Assembly (NCBI GenBank): GCA_022711695.1 | Contig: JAKLEJ010000019.1 | Span: 1-17,752 of the forward strand | DNA length: 17,752 bases | Source: Verrucomicrobiota bacterium | GTDB lineage: Bacteria > Verrucomicrobiota > Verrucomicrobiia > Limisphaerales > JACRJZ01 | Direction: 5' to 3' | Shown here: piece after piece, positions 1 through 7,937 of the stretch | Position numbering within the stretch: position 1 is the stretch's first letter | How the letters are laid out: every line of letters begins with the position of its first letter | The notes under the pieces: model-generated | Told to the model about the DNA's origin: nothing | Seen by the model: the letters and a program-made list of their open reading frames with translations, nothing else | Database searches by the model: none | Made by a program: the position numbers and the translations under genes

Positions 1-1079
<1,079 letters not shown>

Positions 1080-1164
1080 ACGCTCCTCCCGCTTCGCCCT
1101 GGCAGCCCGAATCTCCTCGGGGGCCATTCGCGTTGCGGCCGGGACACTCAACCAAACCCTGACC

Positions 1165-2640
1165 ATGACAACACGGCAACTCGAATGCGGCCTGCTGGCC
1201 GGTCTTTTTGTGTTCTCCGGCGCGGCGTCGGCGGCCGAACCGGGCGAACCGGTTTTCCAGGACAACTTCATCGGCGCGCTGGCGGAAGGCTGGGCGTGGG
1301 AGCGCGAGGACCGCGCCGCCTGGCGGGCGGGTCCCGCGGGGCTCGAGGTGCGCGTGCAGCCGGGCAACATGTGGGGCGGCGCCAACAATGCCCGGAACGT
1401 GCTCGTCCGGCCCATCCCCGTTCCCGCCGAGGCCCCGATCGAGATCTCCGTCGCCTTGAGCAACGCGCCCACCGCCCAGTGGGAGCAGGCCAACCTGGTT
1501 TGGTACTATGACGGCGGCAACATGGTGAAGCTCGGGCAGGAACTGGTCACCGGCCGGCTCTCGATCGTCATGGGGCGCGAGGAGAACGACCGCGCCCGCA
1601 CTGTGGCGATCGTTCCCCTCGACGACCACGCGGTCGAACTGCGCCTCCAGGCGTTCCAGAACCGCTTGCGCGGACAGTTTCGCACCCGCCACTGGACCGG
1701 CTGGCGCGACATCGGCGAGTGCGATCTGCCCGTGAAAGGCCCGCCCAAGGCCAGCCTGCACTTCTACAACGGCCCCGCCAACGAGGAGCATTGGGTGAAG
1801 GTCAACCGCTTCGCCGTCCGGCGCCTGGGGCCGGCGGCGGCCGACTGGCCGCGCCAGCGCGTTCGGGAGAACGTCTGCCGCCTGGCCAGCGGAGGCCCTC
1901 CGGCCAGCGCCATGGGCGCTTTGGCGCTGGCGGACGGCCGGTTCGCGCTGGCCAACGACCTTCGCGCTCTGCGCGATGACCCCAAGGCCGCGTGCGAGCA
2001 GCGCGTCTTCCTGCACCAGGACGGCAGTTACGGCTGGACCTGGGACCGCCGCGCCTCCTCGGGACGGCAACCGGTGAGGGTGGGCGCCGGCATGGGCCGT
2101 GTTGACGAGGACAGCCGCAATGCGCCGCGTTTTCCCCTCGAAGGCGTCGGCGGCGTGGCGAAGGCCAGGTCGTTCGAGCTGAACACGGACGCCGTGACCC
2201 GCTTGGAGAACGACCATGGCGACCACAACCTCTCGGCCGAAATCTGGCTCACCGCCGCCCAGCCCGGCTGGCCGGCCACGCACCGGATCCGCATCGAGTT
2301 CGATTGGTACGGCCGGGAAGCCCTCGGCCAATCCCTGAACGACGGGCGGCGCGATTACGAGTTCGTCGAGCCCAAGGCGGGCGCCGGGCAAGCGCCGGGC
2401 ACGTTTGTCTATCGCATCAGCGGGTTTCGCGGCGCGCCGCCCGCGGTGAATCTCCAGGCGTTTGTGACCGATGCCGTTCGGCGCGGCTTGCCCGCGGTTT
2501 CGTCCATCCTCGGTGTCTGGTTCGGCAACGAAGTCTGGGACGGCTCGCGCGGGGGCACCCTGGTCACCCGGCTGGACCTGCTCCTGGACGGCCAGCGCTA
2601 TTCGAGCGCCCCCTCCGTCCCCGCCGCCCGGGCGAAATAG
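1165..2640 (+). CDS. Secreted two-domain protein: LamG/DUF1349-like sandwich plus GH12-like domain
   Basis: A 491-residue exported protein. The signal peptide covers residues 1-23 (hydrophobic LLAGLFVFSGA, cleavage near ASA-AEP). Residues about 28-222 look like a concanavalin/laminin-G type beta-sandwich of the DUF1349 kind found at the C-terminus of GH43 xylosidases (WYYDGGNMVKLGQE, 113-126; ASLHFYNGP, 196-204). Residues about 275-478 resemble family GH12 endoglucanases: GSYGWTWDR (287-295), NLSAEIWL (355-362), THRIRIEFDWYG (372-383) and GVWFGNEVWDG (450-460). In active GH12 enzymes the third segment normally reads as a [T/H]-E-I-M-I-W motif with the nucleophilic Glu. Here that place holds Arg374, while the likely acid/base Glu456 is kept. 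A binding or altered-activity role is therefore possible. No clear Shine-Dalgarno precedes the ATG, and the start was chosen for its clean signal peptide. The GH12 resemblance is motif-based and moderate; the secreted nature is well supported. Confidence 0.85.
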   Translation: MTTRQLECGLLAGLFVFSGAASAAEPGEPVFQDNFIGALAEGWAWEREDRAAWRAGPAGLEVRVQPGNMWGGANNARNVLVRPIPVPAEAPIEISVALSNAPTAQWEQANLVWYYDGGNMVKLGQELVTGRLSIVMGREENDRARTVAIVPLDDHAVELRLQAFQNRLRGQFRTRHWTGWRDIGECDLPVKGPPKASLHFYNGPANEEHWVKVNRFAVRRLGPAAADWPRQRVRENVCRLASGGPPASAMGALALADGRFALANDLRALRDDPKAACEQRVFLHQDGSYGWTWDRRASSGRQPVRVGAGMGRVDEDSRNAPRFPLEGVGGVAKARSFELNTDAVTRLENDHGDHNLSAEIWLTAAQPGWPATHRIRIEFDWYGREALGQSLNDGRRDYEFVEPKAGAGQAPGTFVYRISGFRGAPPAVNLQAFVTDAVRRGLPAVSSILGVWFGNEVWDGSRGGTLVTRLDLLLDGQRYSSAPSVPAARAK

Positions 2641-2707
2641 GGCCCGGCCCCGCGGCGCCGGTTCGCGGCCTCGCGAGCTTCAGCGCTTTCCAATAAAGCG
2701 AGAGTGG

Positions 2708-2908
2708 CGCCTTCAGGCGGGCCTGGTGTCACAGAATGTGATGCCTGGCCTGGGCAAGCTGGGCGGAGCCCGACCCATGGCCTTCAGCGAGCACGGCGCG
2801 TTGATGGCCGCGATGGTCTTGAGCAGCCCGCGTGCCGTGGCGATGAGCGTGTATGTCATCCGCGCCTTCATCGAAGCCCATATCTCCACGCTCACCGCCT
2901 GCCGCTAG
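2708..2908 (+). pseudogene. ORF6N-domain protein remnant
   Basis: The frame reads GLVSQNVMPGLGKLGGARPM followed directly by AFSEHGALMAAMVLSSPRAV and AMSVYVIRAFI, ending at a TAG at 2906-2908. This matches the second half of the ORF6N DNA-binding domain, where intact proteins have a SQNV.....GGRR..P.AFTEHGA.MAA.VLNS.RAV.MSVYVVRAF pattern. The first 60-70 residues of the domain and the C-terminal coiled region are missing. The frame stays open upstream only by running across the end of the preceding gene, and the nearest ATG (2741) lies inside the domain. ORF6N proteins occur as phage antirepressor-like and free-standing chromosomal genes. I read this as a decayed copy beside a toxin-antitoxin pair. 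A short expressed peptide starting at 2741 cannot be excluded. The rest of the 2641-3000 gap shows nothing I can name. Confidence 0.7.
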
Positions 2909-3000
2909 TCGCTGATTCACGAGTGCGTGACCGGCCAGCGGCGGATCACCGATCGAATCGGGTATCGCGCGCCAATACGGACTCTGTTACCTTCCTGGCC

Positions 3001-3243
3001 ATGAAGACGATTTCGCTCAAATTGCCGGACCGCCTGTTGGAACTGCTGGAAGCAGAGTCGCGCGCGCGGCGCACCACCAAATCGTCCCTGGTGCGGGAGT
3101 GCCTGGAAAAGGCGCTGGACGCGCGCGCGTCCGGCGGCCAGGCCACCTGCTACGATCTGGCGCGTGACCTGGCCGGGTCGGTGAAAGGGCTGCCGCGCGA
3201 TCTGGCCACCAATCCGAAATATCTGGAGGGCTTTGGGCAATGA
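3001..3243 (+). CDS. RHH (CopG-like) antitoxin of a PIN toxin-antitoxin pair
   Basis: An 80-residue protein. The N-terminus MKTISLKLPDRLLELLEAES (1-20) is a ribbon-helix-helix motif: one beta strand that pairs in a dimer and contacts the operator, then helix one, then TTKSSLVRECLEKAL (24-38) as turn and helix two. The remaining ~40 residues, including YDLARDLAGS and KGLPRDLATNPKYLEGFG, are of the type that wraps the toxin and blocks its active site. The reading frame is open for a long way upstream, but 3001 is the only start that places the RHH strand at the N-terminus, as the family requires. The stop overlaps the ATG of the PIN gene by four bases (ATGA), indicating translational coupling. 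Autoregulation by the toxin-antitoxin complex is the family norm, but I could not identify an operator. Confidence 0.88.
   Translation: MKTISLKLPDRLLELLEAESRARRTTKSSLVRECLEKALDARASGGQATCYDLARDLAGSVKGLPRDLATNPKYLEGFGQ
3225..3230 (+). promoter_or_regulatory. Ribosome binding site of the PIN toxin
   Basis: GGAGGG lies inside the antitoxin coding sequence, nine bases before the toxin ATG at 3240. It is one of the few clear Shine-Dalgarno sequences in the window. It supports independent ribosome loading on the toxin gene in addition to coupling through the ATGA overlap. Confidence 0.6.
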
Positions 3244-3659
3244 AAGGCGCGGTGCTGCTCGATACCGGGCCATTGGTGGCGTTTCTCGCCGCTGGCCTGG
3301 AGCATCATGTGTGGGTCTGCGATCAGTGGAAAAGGCTGCACCCCCCGCTGTTGACTTGCGAGCCGGTGCTCACGGAAGCCGCTTTTCTCCTGAAGCGGGA
3401 AGGCCGGGAGCCCGACCCGCTCTTTGCATTACTGGAGCGCGGTGTATTGCGGGTGGGATTGGCGGTGGAGGATCAGCTAGCGGATCTGCGCGCACTGATG
3501 CGCCGCTACCGGGACCGCCCCATGTCCCTGGCCGATGCCTGTCTGGTCCGGCTGGCGGAATTGCATCCGGGCGCCAACATCTTCACCTTGGACACGGATT
3601 TCCGCATTTATCGCCGACACGGCAACAAGGTCATCCCGGTGTTGATGCCGGAGGCATGA
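3240..3659 (+). CDS. PIN-domain toxin (VapC-like ribonuclease)
   Basis: A 139-residue, single-domain PIN protein expected to act as a metal-dependent endoribonuclease on tRNA, rRNA or mRNA when free of its antitoxin. The acidic residues that hold the metal are visible: Asp8 in VLLDTGPLVAFL, Glu46 in EPVLTEAAFLL, Asp99 in MSLADACLVRLAE, and Asp118/Asp120 in FTLDTDFRIYRR near the C-terminus. Length and residue spacing are normal, and no frame damage is visible, so the toxin is probably active. It starts within the antitoxin stop and has its own GGAGGG ribosome binding site. The genetic order (RHH antitoxin, then PIN toxin) is the standard one for this type II class. The target RNA cannot be predicted. 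A stem-loop begins 19 bases after the stop. Confidence 0.92.
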   Translation: MKGAVLLDTGPLVAFLAAGLEHHVWVCDQWKRLHPPLLTCEPVLTEAAFLLKREGREPDPLFALLERGVLRVGLAVEDQLADLRALMRRYRDRPMSLADACLVRLAELHPGANIFTLDTDFRIYRRHGNKVIPVLMPEA

Positions 3660-3678
3660 AACGGCCGCCAACGAAACG

Positions 3679-3711
3679 CAGTCCGGCCAAAGTTATAAAG
3701 CAGGCCGACTG
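3679..3711 (+). terminator. Stem-loop after the toxin-antitoxin operon
   Basis: CAGTCCGGCC (3679-3688) pairs with GGCCGACTG (3703-3711), giving nine base pairs with one bulged C and an AT-rich 14-base loop containing TTATAA. It begins 19 bases downstream of the toxin stop. No T-run follows, so classic intrinsic termination is doubtful. It may instead be a transcript end-stabilising hairpin or part of a larger structured leader. Confidence 0.4.
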
Positions 3712-3738
3712 TAATCCCACAAACCGAAGAAACCAGTC

Positions 3739-3816
3739 ATCGCTGACCCATCCGTTGTCGGTGATCCCGTCGTCTACCCCCTCGACCATTCGGGGCGCCG
3801 CCCCGGATTATGGTTG
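3739..3816 (+). other. Two further stem-loops upstream of the TPR gene
   Basis: First: ATCGCTGAC (3739-3747) pairs with GTCGGTGAT (3757-3765), nine pairs including two G-U. Second and stronger: CGACCAT (3783-3789) pairs with ATGGTTG (3810-3816), and inside it CGGGGC (3791-3796) pairs with GCCCCG (3800-3805) across a GCC loop, with a small asymmetric bulge between the two helices. With the hairpin at 3679-3711 this makes three helices in the 204 bases between the PIN toxin and the small TPR gene. G-U pairs and strand-consistent orientation suggest RNA rather than DNA-level symmetry, but I cannot test conservation here. Confidence 0.4.
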
Positions 3817-3863
3817 CGACGCCGGCATTTGACGAATGGGGCCGCATCTGCTTCTTTCAAGCC

Positions 3864-4187
3864 ATGAACGAGGCGATCGCGCGGTTCCAGAGAATGCTCC
3901 AGGAAAACCCGGAGAACGAGCTGACCCGGTTCAGCCTGGGCAAGGCGTTCTTTGACCAGGGGGATTACGCGTCCGCCCGCGAGCACCTGGCCCAGGCGGT
4001 GGCCAGCCGGCCCGACTGGATGGCCGCGCAAATCCTGGTGGCGCGGTGCGAACTGAACCTGGGCCAGAACGAAGCCGCCCGGGTCTCGCTCGAACGCGCG
4101 CTCGACCTGGCGCGCAAGCAGGGCCACGTGGGGCCGCTGGCGCAGGTCGAGGAACTGCTGCGGCAGCTCAACGCGTCCAAGGCCTAG
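3864..4187 (+). CDS. Small TPR-repeat protein
   Basis: A 107-residue protein made almost wholly of tetratricopeptide repeats: a helix MNEAIARFQRMLQENPENEL (1-20), then FSLGKAFFDQGDYASAREHL (22-41), AQILVARCELNLGQNEAARV (54-73), and a last helix near 85-105. It has no signal peptide or membrane segment and so is probably cytoplasmic, acting as a small binding scaffold. The frame could start at 3810, adding 18 residues, but those do not fit the repeat and that ATG is buried in a strong hairpin. I therefore chose 3864, where the repeat begins. Neither start has a good Shine-Dalgarno. Short TPR proteins of this kind recur in Verrucomicrobiota; the partner is unknown. It converges with the glucoamylase-like gene. 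Confidence 0.8.
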   Translation: MNEAIARFQRMLQENPENELTRFSLGKAFFDQGDYASAREHLAQAVASRPDWMAAQILVARCELNLGQNEAARVSLERALDLARKQGHVGPLAQVEELLRQLNASKA

Positions 4188-4232
4188 CCGCGGCAGCAGT
4201 CCGGTCCCCTCGCCGATTTGCTCGATCCGTCT

Positions 4233-4249
4233 CCGTGGGCTTGCCACGG
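4233..4249. terminator. Hairpin between convergent genes
   Basis: CCGTGG (4233-4238) and CCACGG (4244-4249) form a perfect six-base-pair stem with a GCTTG loop. It lies in the 98-base gap between the convergent TPR gene and the glucoamylase-like gene. No T-run follows on either strand, so a terminator role is only suggested by position. Confidence 0.3.
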
Positions 4250-4285
4250 GCGGGCATCCGCCCCCCGGCGGCCGCCTTCCGCGGG

Positions 4286-5947
4286 TCACTCCCCGCTCCC
4301 CGCGGGACGAGGCGTCCAGCCGCAGGCGCGCAGCGCCCGGGGGATTTCTTCGTTGGCCATGAACAGGCGCCAGCACAGGCCGGTGCGGTGGTTCTCGATC
4401 ATGACCACGATGGGGCCCTGGTCGATGGCCAGGTACCCCGGCTCGAACCAGTCGCGGTCCAGGTTGAAGGCGTCGCGGAACCCGAAATCCCCCCACAGGC
4501 GTTTGCCCAGGACATGGTAGTAGTGTTTCAGCGCGGCCATGGATTCCCTCGGCACATAGGGCATGGCCGAGAGGGCGGCGGTCGGGGCCACGGTCCCGTT
4601 GTCGTGACGGGGTTCGAAGGCCCGGTAGCCGTCGGGTCCCCGGCAGGCCGTCAGGCCCCAGACGGTGTGGCCATAGCCGGCGTGCCCGCCCGGGTTGGCC
4701 ACGGCGTAGGCATGGTGGATGCGCGAAATGGCGCGGTTGTTCTCGAAGTAGTTGCAGAGCGGATCGCTCCAGGGCCGGGGATCGAAGCCCAGGAAGGAGT
4801 AGTGCGTGAAGAACAGCGGCCCGCCCATGGGCCATCCCACCGGTTGCCGGATGCCGAAGTAGGCGTTGCCGTTCGCGAATTTTGCGGGGTCGGGGCCGAT
4901 CCAGCCGTTGGTGTAGCAGGAGGCCGGAATTGGGTGGGTAGGCGAGGCCAGGGCCAGCAAGTACGTGATCAGGCACTCGTTGAAATGGCCGCCGATGCGG
5001 TGGTTGATCTTCCAGCCGTGGTTGGGAGACCAATGCCAGAGCAACTGGCCGCCCTTGGGTTCCCCCAGGTGCCAATCCCACTCGACCGCCTCCCACAATC
5101 GGGTGGCGCGGGCGCGAATCGCGCGCTCGGTCGCGTCCACCCCCATGAAATACCGGCGGGCGGCGAGCAGGCCCTGGACCAGGAAGGACGTCTCCACCAG
5201 GTCCCCGCCGTCGTCGAAGCGGGAGAACGGGATTGTCGCCCCCGTTTCCCCGTTCAGCCAATGCGGCCAGACGCCGTGGTAGCGCCGGGCTTTCTCCTCC
5301 AGGAAGACCAACATTCCGAGAATCCGTTCGGCGGCGGCCGCCCGGGGAACGAATCCCCGCTCCGCGCCCACCAGGATGGCCATGATGCCGAAGCCCGAGC
5401 CGCCGCTGGTGACCCGGTCGCCATCCCCAAACCCCTCGAGCGCCAATCCGCTGGTCGGATGCCCGTAATGCCAGAAATACCGGAAGGTCGCCTCCTGCAC
5501 CGAGGTCAGCAGTTCCTCGTCGCTCATGGCCCGCGAGACGGCGCCGGCCACCGCCGAGGTCGCGACTTCAGATCCCCCGCTCAGGCCCGAGACCCGGTAG
5601 AAGAACTCGACGCCGTTCTCGCCCAGGTAATCGCTGTGGACGGTGTGCCGTTGCGGCCGCGCCGTCAATCGCTCGAAGGGGCCGTCGCGTTCGCGCGCCC
5701 GCCAGACGTGCCAGACCGTGGCGTTCCCGGCTGGGTCCGGTCCCCAGACGACATCAATGCGACGTTCATGTCCCGTCACGGCCAGCTTGACGGCCTTGGC
5801 AAGCGGCTGTGAGGGGACGGGGGCCGGCTCTTCGCGGGGGCCCGCGCCCGTTTCCGGCCAGGCCCCGCAAACGGCTCCCGCGGCCGCAAGGCCGCCGAGA
5901 AGCCAAGCCAGCCTGGCCAGGCACAGAAGGTGCGTGGGTGTCTTCAT
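4286..5947 (-). CDS. Secreted glucoamylase-like protein (GH144 / PF10091 type)
   Basis: A 553-residue exported enzyme. The N-terminal hydrophobic stretch (about 11-28) is a signal peptide. The Cys at 27 follows Gly-Ala-Val, a poor lipobox, so a soluble periplasmic or extracellular protein is likelier than a lipoprotein. Residues about 48-138 look like a fibronectin type III-like sandwich (VWRARERDGPFERL, FFYRVSGLSGG). From 139 on is an (alpha/alpha)6-barrel domain: QEATFRYFWHYGHPTSGLAL (151-170), TSGGSGFGIMAILVGAERGF (180-199), GDLVETSFLVQGLLAARRYF (248-267), LWHWSPNHGWKINHRIGGHF (303-322) and RDAFNLDRDWFEPGYLAIDQ (491-510). Characterised members of this group (GH144) are endo-beta-1,2-glucanases, but many are untested. 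I placed the start at the ATG at 5947, because an upstream in-frame start adds 44 residues that hide the signal peptide. It is divergent from the propeller gene at 6261. Confidence 0.9.
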   Translation of the reverse strand: MKTPTHLLCLARLAWLLGGLAAAGAVCGAWPETGAGPREEPAPVPSQPLAKAVKLAVTGHERRIDVVWGPDPAGNATVWHVWRARERDGPFERLTARPQRHTVHSDYLGENGVEFFYRVSGLSGGSEVATSAVAGAVSRAMSDEELLTSVQEATFRYFWHYGHPTSGLALEGFGDGDRVTSGGSGFGIMAILVGAERGFVPRAAAAERILGMLVFLEEKARRYHGVWPHWLNGETGATIPFSRFDDGGDLVETSFLVQGLLAARRYFMGVDATERAIRARATRLWEAVEWDWHLGEPKGGQLLWHWSPNHGWKINHRIGGHFNECLITYLLALASPTHPIPASCYTNGWIGPDPAKFANGNAYFGIRQPVGWPMGGPLFFTHYSFLGFDPRPWSDPLCNYFENNRAISRIHHAYAVANPGGHAGYGHTVWGLTACRGPDGYRAFEPRHDNGTVAPTAALSAMPYVPRESMAALKHYYHVLGKRLWGDFGFRDAFNLDRDWFEPGYLAIDQGPIVVMIENHRTGLCWRLFMANEEIPRALRACGWTPRPAGSGE

Positions 5948-6260
5948 GATCCGTGCGCACTCTACCCCGAATCTCTCAAAATGGAACTCGCGTTTCGGCT
6001 CGATCACGGGAAACGGTCCGCGCGGCCGCAGGCTGGATAGACGGTGTATAACGGCCACCGCGATCCCCGCGCTGGACACGGCAAGCGTTCAGGGGCTAGG
6101 TTTCAGCAGTCCGGGACCGGCGCTGCGGCAAACGGGGCGCGGTCGGGGAGTTGGTGGATCGAGTGATCGATCAGGAAAGCAACCGATGACAGAAGCGCCA
6201 AAGCCATTCAGAAAGAGACGCATCAGCTTCGCAGGCGTTCTTCTGGCGGCCTTCCCGAGC
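5948..6260. other. Divergent intergenic region, no firm promoter
   Basis: This gap separates two divergently transcribed secreted-enzyme genes and must hold both promoters. TATAAC at 6047-6052 (GTTATA on the other strand) is the only convincing -10-like AT-rich patch, but no matching -35 element sits at the usual distance on either strand. A ten-base palindrome, TGATCGATCA, lies at 6164-6173. AGGAAAG (6173-6179) is well placed for an alternative start of the plus-strand gene at 6186. Confidence 0.35.
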
Positions 6261-7223
6261 ATGAAGAACGCATTCTTTTGCCTGGCGCTGGTGTCGGGCC
6301 TCGCTTTGCCCGGAGACGCCGCCACCGCCCCCGCTGCCGGGGAAACCAGCGCGGGCTGGGTCAAGTCCTCAGCCAACCCGGTGCTGGGCGGCGGGCTGGG
6401 CACGTGCTTTGACGTGGCCGTTGTGCCGGAGGAGGGCCGATACCGGATGTGGTTTTCCTGGCGGCCCAGAAAGAGCGTCGCGCTGGTGGAGAGCGCCGAT
6501 GGAGCGCGTTGGAGCGAACCCCGGATAGCGCTCGGGCCGAATCCGGCGAGCCAATGGGAAGAGGACATCAATCGGCCGGTGGTGGTGAAGCGCGGTCAGC
6601 TCTACCACTTGTGGTACACCGGCCAGGCGGCGGGGCGTTCGCGCATTGGCTACGCCACCGGCAAGGACGGAGAGGTCTGGGCTCGCGCGAGCGCGCAACC
6701 GGTGCTCTGGCCCGACCAACCCTGGGAGAAGGTCGCCGTCATGTGCCCGCATGTGTACTGGGACGAGACAGCCGGCCGTTTCCGCATGTGGTACTCCGGC
6801 GGCGACCAGTACGAGCCGGACGCCATCGGCTACGCCACCAGTCCGGACGGCCGGACCTGGACGAAACACCCTGAGAACCCGATCTTCCGCGCGGCCCCCG
6901 GGAGCGCCTGGGAACGGCACAAGGTGACTGCCTGCCAGATCGTGCGCCGCGGGGATTGGCACTACATGTTCTACATCGGCTTCCGCGACGAGGACCATGC
7001 GCAGATCGGCATCGCCCGCTCGCGCGACGGCATCACCGGTTGGCTGAGGCACCCCGCGAATCCGATCATCCGTCCCGGCAAGGACCAGTGGGATCACGAC
7101 GCCTGCTACAAGCCGTTTGCCCTGTTCGACGGGCGCCAGTGGCTGCTCTGGTACAACGGCCGCCGCGGCTCCGTGGAACAAATCGGGCTGGCGACGCATC
7201 CGGGGGAAGACCTCGGGTTTTGA
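6261..7223 (+). CDS. Secreted GH43/GH130-like five-bladed beta-propeller glycosidase
   Basis: A 320-residue exported protein. The signal peptide MKNAFFCLALVSGLALPGDA (1-20) is cleaved near ATA. The rest is a series of propeller blades with a recurring IGYAT..DG..W....NP pattern: IGYATGKDGEVWARASAQPV (129-148), IGYATSPDGRTWTKHPENPI (189-208), IGIARSRDGITGWLRHPANP (249-268) and IGLATHPG (308-315). FDVAVV (50-55), DINRPVV (102-108) and DHDACYKPFAL (279-289) supply acidic residues of the kind that line such active sites. This is the fold of GH32, GH43, GH62, GH68 and GH130; I cannot choose among them, and catalysis is unproven. An in-frame ATG at 6186 has a good Shine-Dalgarno (AGGAAAG, six-base spacing) and would add 25 residues in front of the signal peptide. 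I prefer 6261 because of the normal n-region. It is monocistronic, with a strong hairpin 29 bases after the stop. Confidence 0.87.
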   Translation: MKNAFFCLALVSGLALPGDAATAPAAGETSAGWVKSSANPVLGGGLGTCFDVAVVPEEGRYRMWFSWRPRKSVALVESADGARWSEPRIALGPNPASQWEEDINRPVVVKRGQLYHLWYTGQAAGRSRIGYATGKDGEVWARASAQPVLWPDQPWEKVAVMCPHVYWDETAGRFRMWYSGGDQYEPDAIGYATSPDGRTWTKHPENPIFRAAPGSAWERHKVTACQIVRRGDWHYMFYIGFRDEDHAQIGIARSRDGITGWLRHPANPIIRPGKDQWDHDACYKPFALFDGRQWLLWYNGRRGSVEQIGLATHPGEDLGF

Positions 7224-7252
7224 GGAGCGTCGGGTCCTGCCGAAATGAAGCG

Positions 7253-7286
7253 GGCCCCTGGCTTTCGGCGAAAGCGTGCGGGGGCC
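7253..7286 (+). terminator. Likely terminator of the propeller gene
   Basis: Outer stem GGCCCC (7253-7258) pairs with GGGGCC (7281-7286). Inner stem GCTTTC (7261-7266) pairs with GAAAGC (7270-7275) across a GGC loop. A small internal loop (TG against GTGCG) joins them. The hairpin begins 29 bases after the stop codon and is followed by TTGCAT, a weak T-tract. It is the strongest terminator-like structure in the window. Confidence 0.5.
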
Positions 7287-7321
7287 TTGCATACTCCGCA
7301 GTCCGTGGGATACCCGACACT

Positions 7322-7385
7322 GACCCCTCACCCTTCCGTCTCCGCATCCGATGGGGAGAGGGCGTCCGCAGGGCGGGGGAGGGGA
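7322..7385. repeat. Candidate interspersed intergenic palindromic repeat
   Basis: CCCCTCACCCTTCCGTCTCC (7324-7343) is followed, after a short spacer, by ATGGGGAGAGGGCGTCC and then AGGGCGGGGGAGGGG. The two outer arms are imperfectly complementary (CCCCTCACCCT against AGGGCGGGGGAGGGG) and so are the inner ones (CTCC against GGGGAG). The composition matches a widespread class of bacterial intergenic repeats built on CCCTCTCCCC...GGGGAGAGGG. Only one copy lies in this window, so repetition in the genome is inferred from recall. Confidence 0.45.
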
Positions 7386-7459
7386 ACTGGGTCCGGCCCT
7401 GAAACAGGCTGTCACCTCGTATGACAAAACGAGCAGGACAAGACGCTGGAATTCGGCAT

Positions 7460-7477
7460 AACGAAGCCCCCTTCGTT
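7460..7477. terminator. Candidate bidirectional terminator hairpin
   Basis: AACGAAG (7460-7466) and CTTCGTT (7471-7477) form a perfect seven-base-pair stem with a CCCC loop. On the plus strand it is followed by CTCTTGCTTATCTTCT, which is T-rich. It lies between the convergent propeller and Smr genes, 60 bases beyond the Smr stop, so it could end transcription from either side. The rest of the 7224-7536 gap holds the hairpin at 7253 and the repeat at 7322. Confidence 0.45.
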
Positions 7478-7536
7478 CTCTTGCTTATCTTCTGCGAGAA
7501 CTCCGGTTCGTTGGTTCGCCTCGGTCCATATCCGGA

Positions 7537-7887
7537 TTAGCCCTTTTCACGCCCGGAACCCGGCGAGGAGGGCGGCTCGGGCGGCTCTCCCGGCAGCGGC
7601 CGCAGACGGACCATTGTGGCCCCTTCGCCCCCGTAATGCGCGCCAGCCGTCGAGAACGAGGCGACGAAGGGCATCTTCGCCAGCGCGGCCTGGACGGTCT
7701 GGCGCAGTTGACCGATGCCTCGGCCGTGAATGACCCGGACCTCGAGGATTCCCTTTTCCCGGCAGGCCTCCAGGTAGCTCAGCACCACCTCCTTCACGTC
7801 CTGCGGACGGAAGCTGTGCAGGTCCAGTTCCCCGCTGGGCGGCAGTTCGACCGGCCCGCTCTCATCTGTGTTGGAAGTTGGATTCAC
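7537..7887 (-). CDS. Smr-domain protein
   Basis: A 116-residue protein with a single Smr (small MutS-related) domain, a family that includes DNA-nicking and RNA-cleaving endonucleases. Visible motifs are ELDLHSF (20-26, the LDxH motif), EVRVIHGRGIGQLRQTVQAA (49-68, with the HGRG motif) and the ending HYGGEGATMVRL (84-95). No MutS2 portion is present; it is a stand-alone Smr protein. The C-terminal 20 residues are Pro/Gly/Ser-rich. The start is uncertain. A TTG at 7950 would add 21 Arg-rich residues and overlap the end of the symporter gene, while the GTG at 7887 leaves a normal leader before the domain. I chose the GTG; neither has a clear Shine-Dalgarno. It lies 50 bases behind the symporter on the same strand and may share its transcript, with no evident functional link. 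Confidence 0.85.
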   Translation of the reverse strand: MNPTSNTDESGPVELPPSGELDLHSFRPQDVKEVVLSYLEACREKGILEVRVIHGRGIGQLRQTVQAALAKMPFVASFSTAGAHYGGEGATMVRLRPLPGEPPEPPSSPGSGREKG

Positions 7888-7937
7888 CCTGCTTCGGGGC
7901 CGCCTGCGTCCGGCCGTTGAGAGATGCCCCCGTATGG

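Noticed and set aside
3774..5261. Long minus-strand frame overlapping the TPR and glucoamylase-like genes
   Set aside because: It is a shifted-frame shadow, Pro/Arg/Gly-rich with no recognisable motif, while the TPR and GH144-type genes explain the same DNA.
5863..5870. Possible lipobox Cys in the glucoamylase-like signal peptide
   Set aside because: The residues before Cys27 are Gly-Ala-Val. The -3 position should be Leu, Val or Ile, so lipid modification is unlikely.
6164..6173. TGATCGATCA palindrome as an operator
   Set aside because: A ten-base palindrome made of GATC units is short and likely by chance; no second copy lies nearby.
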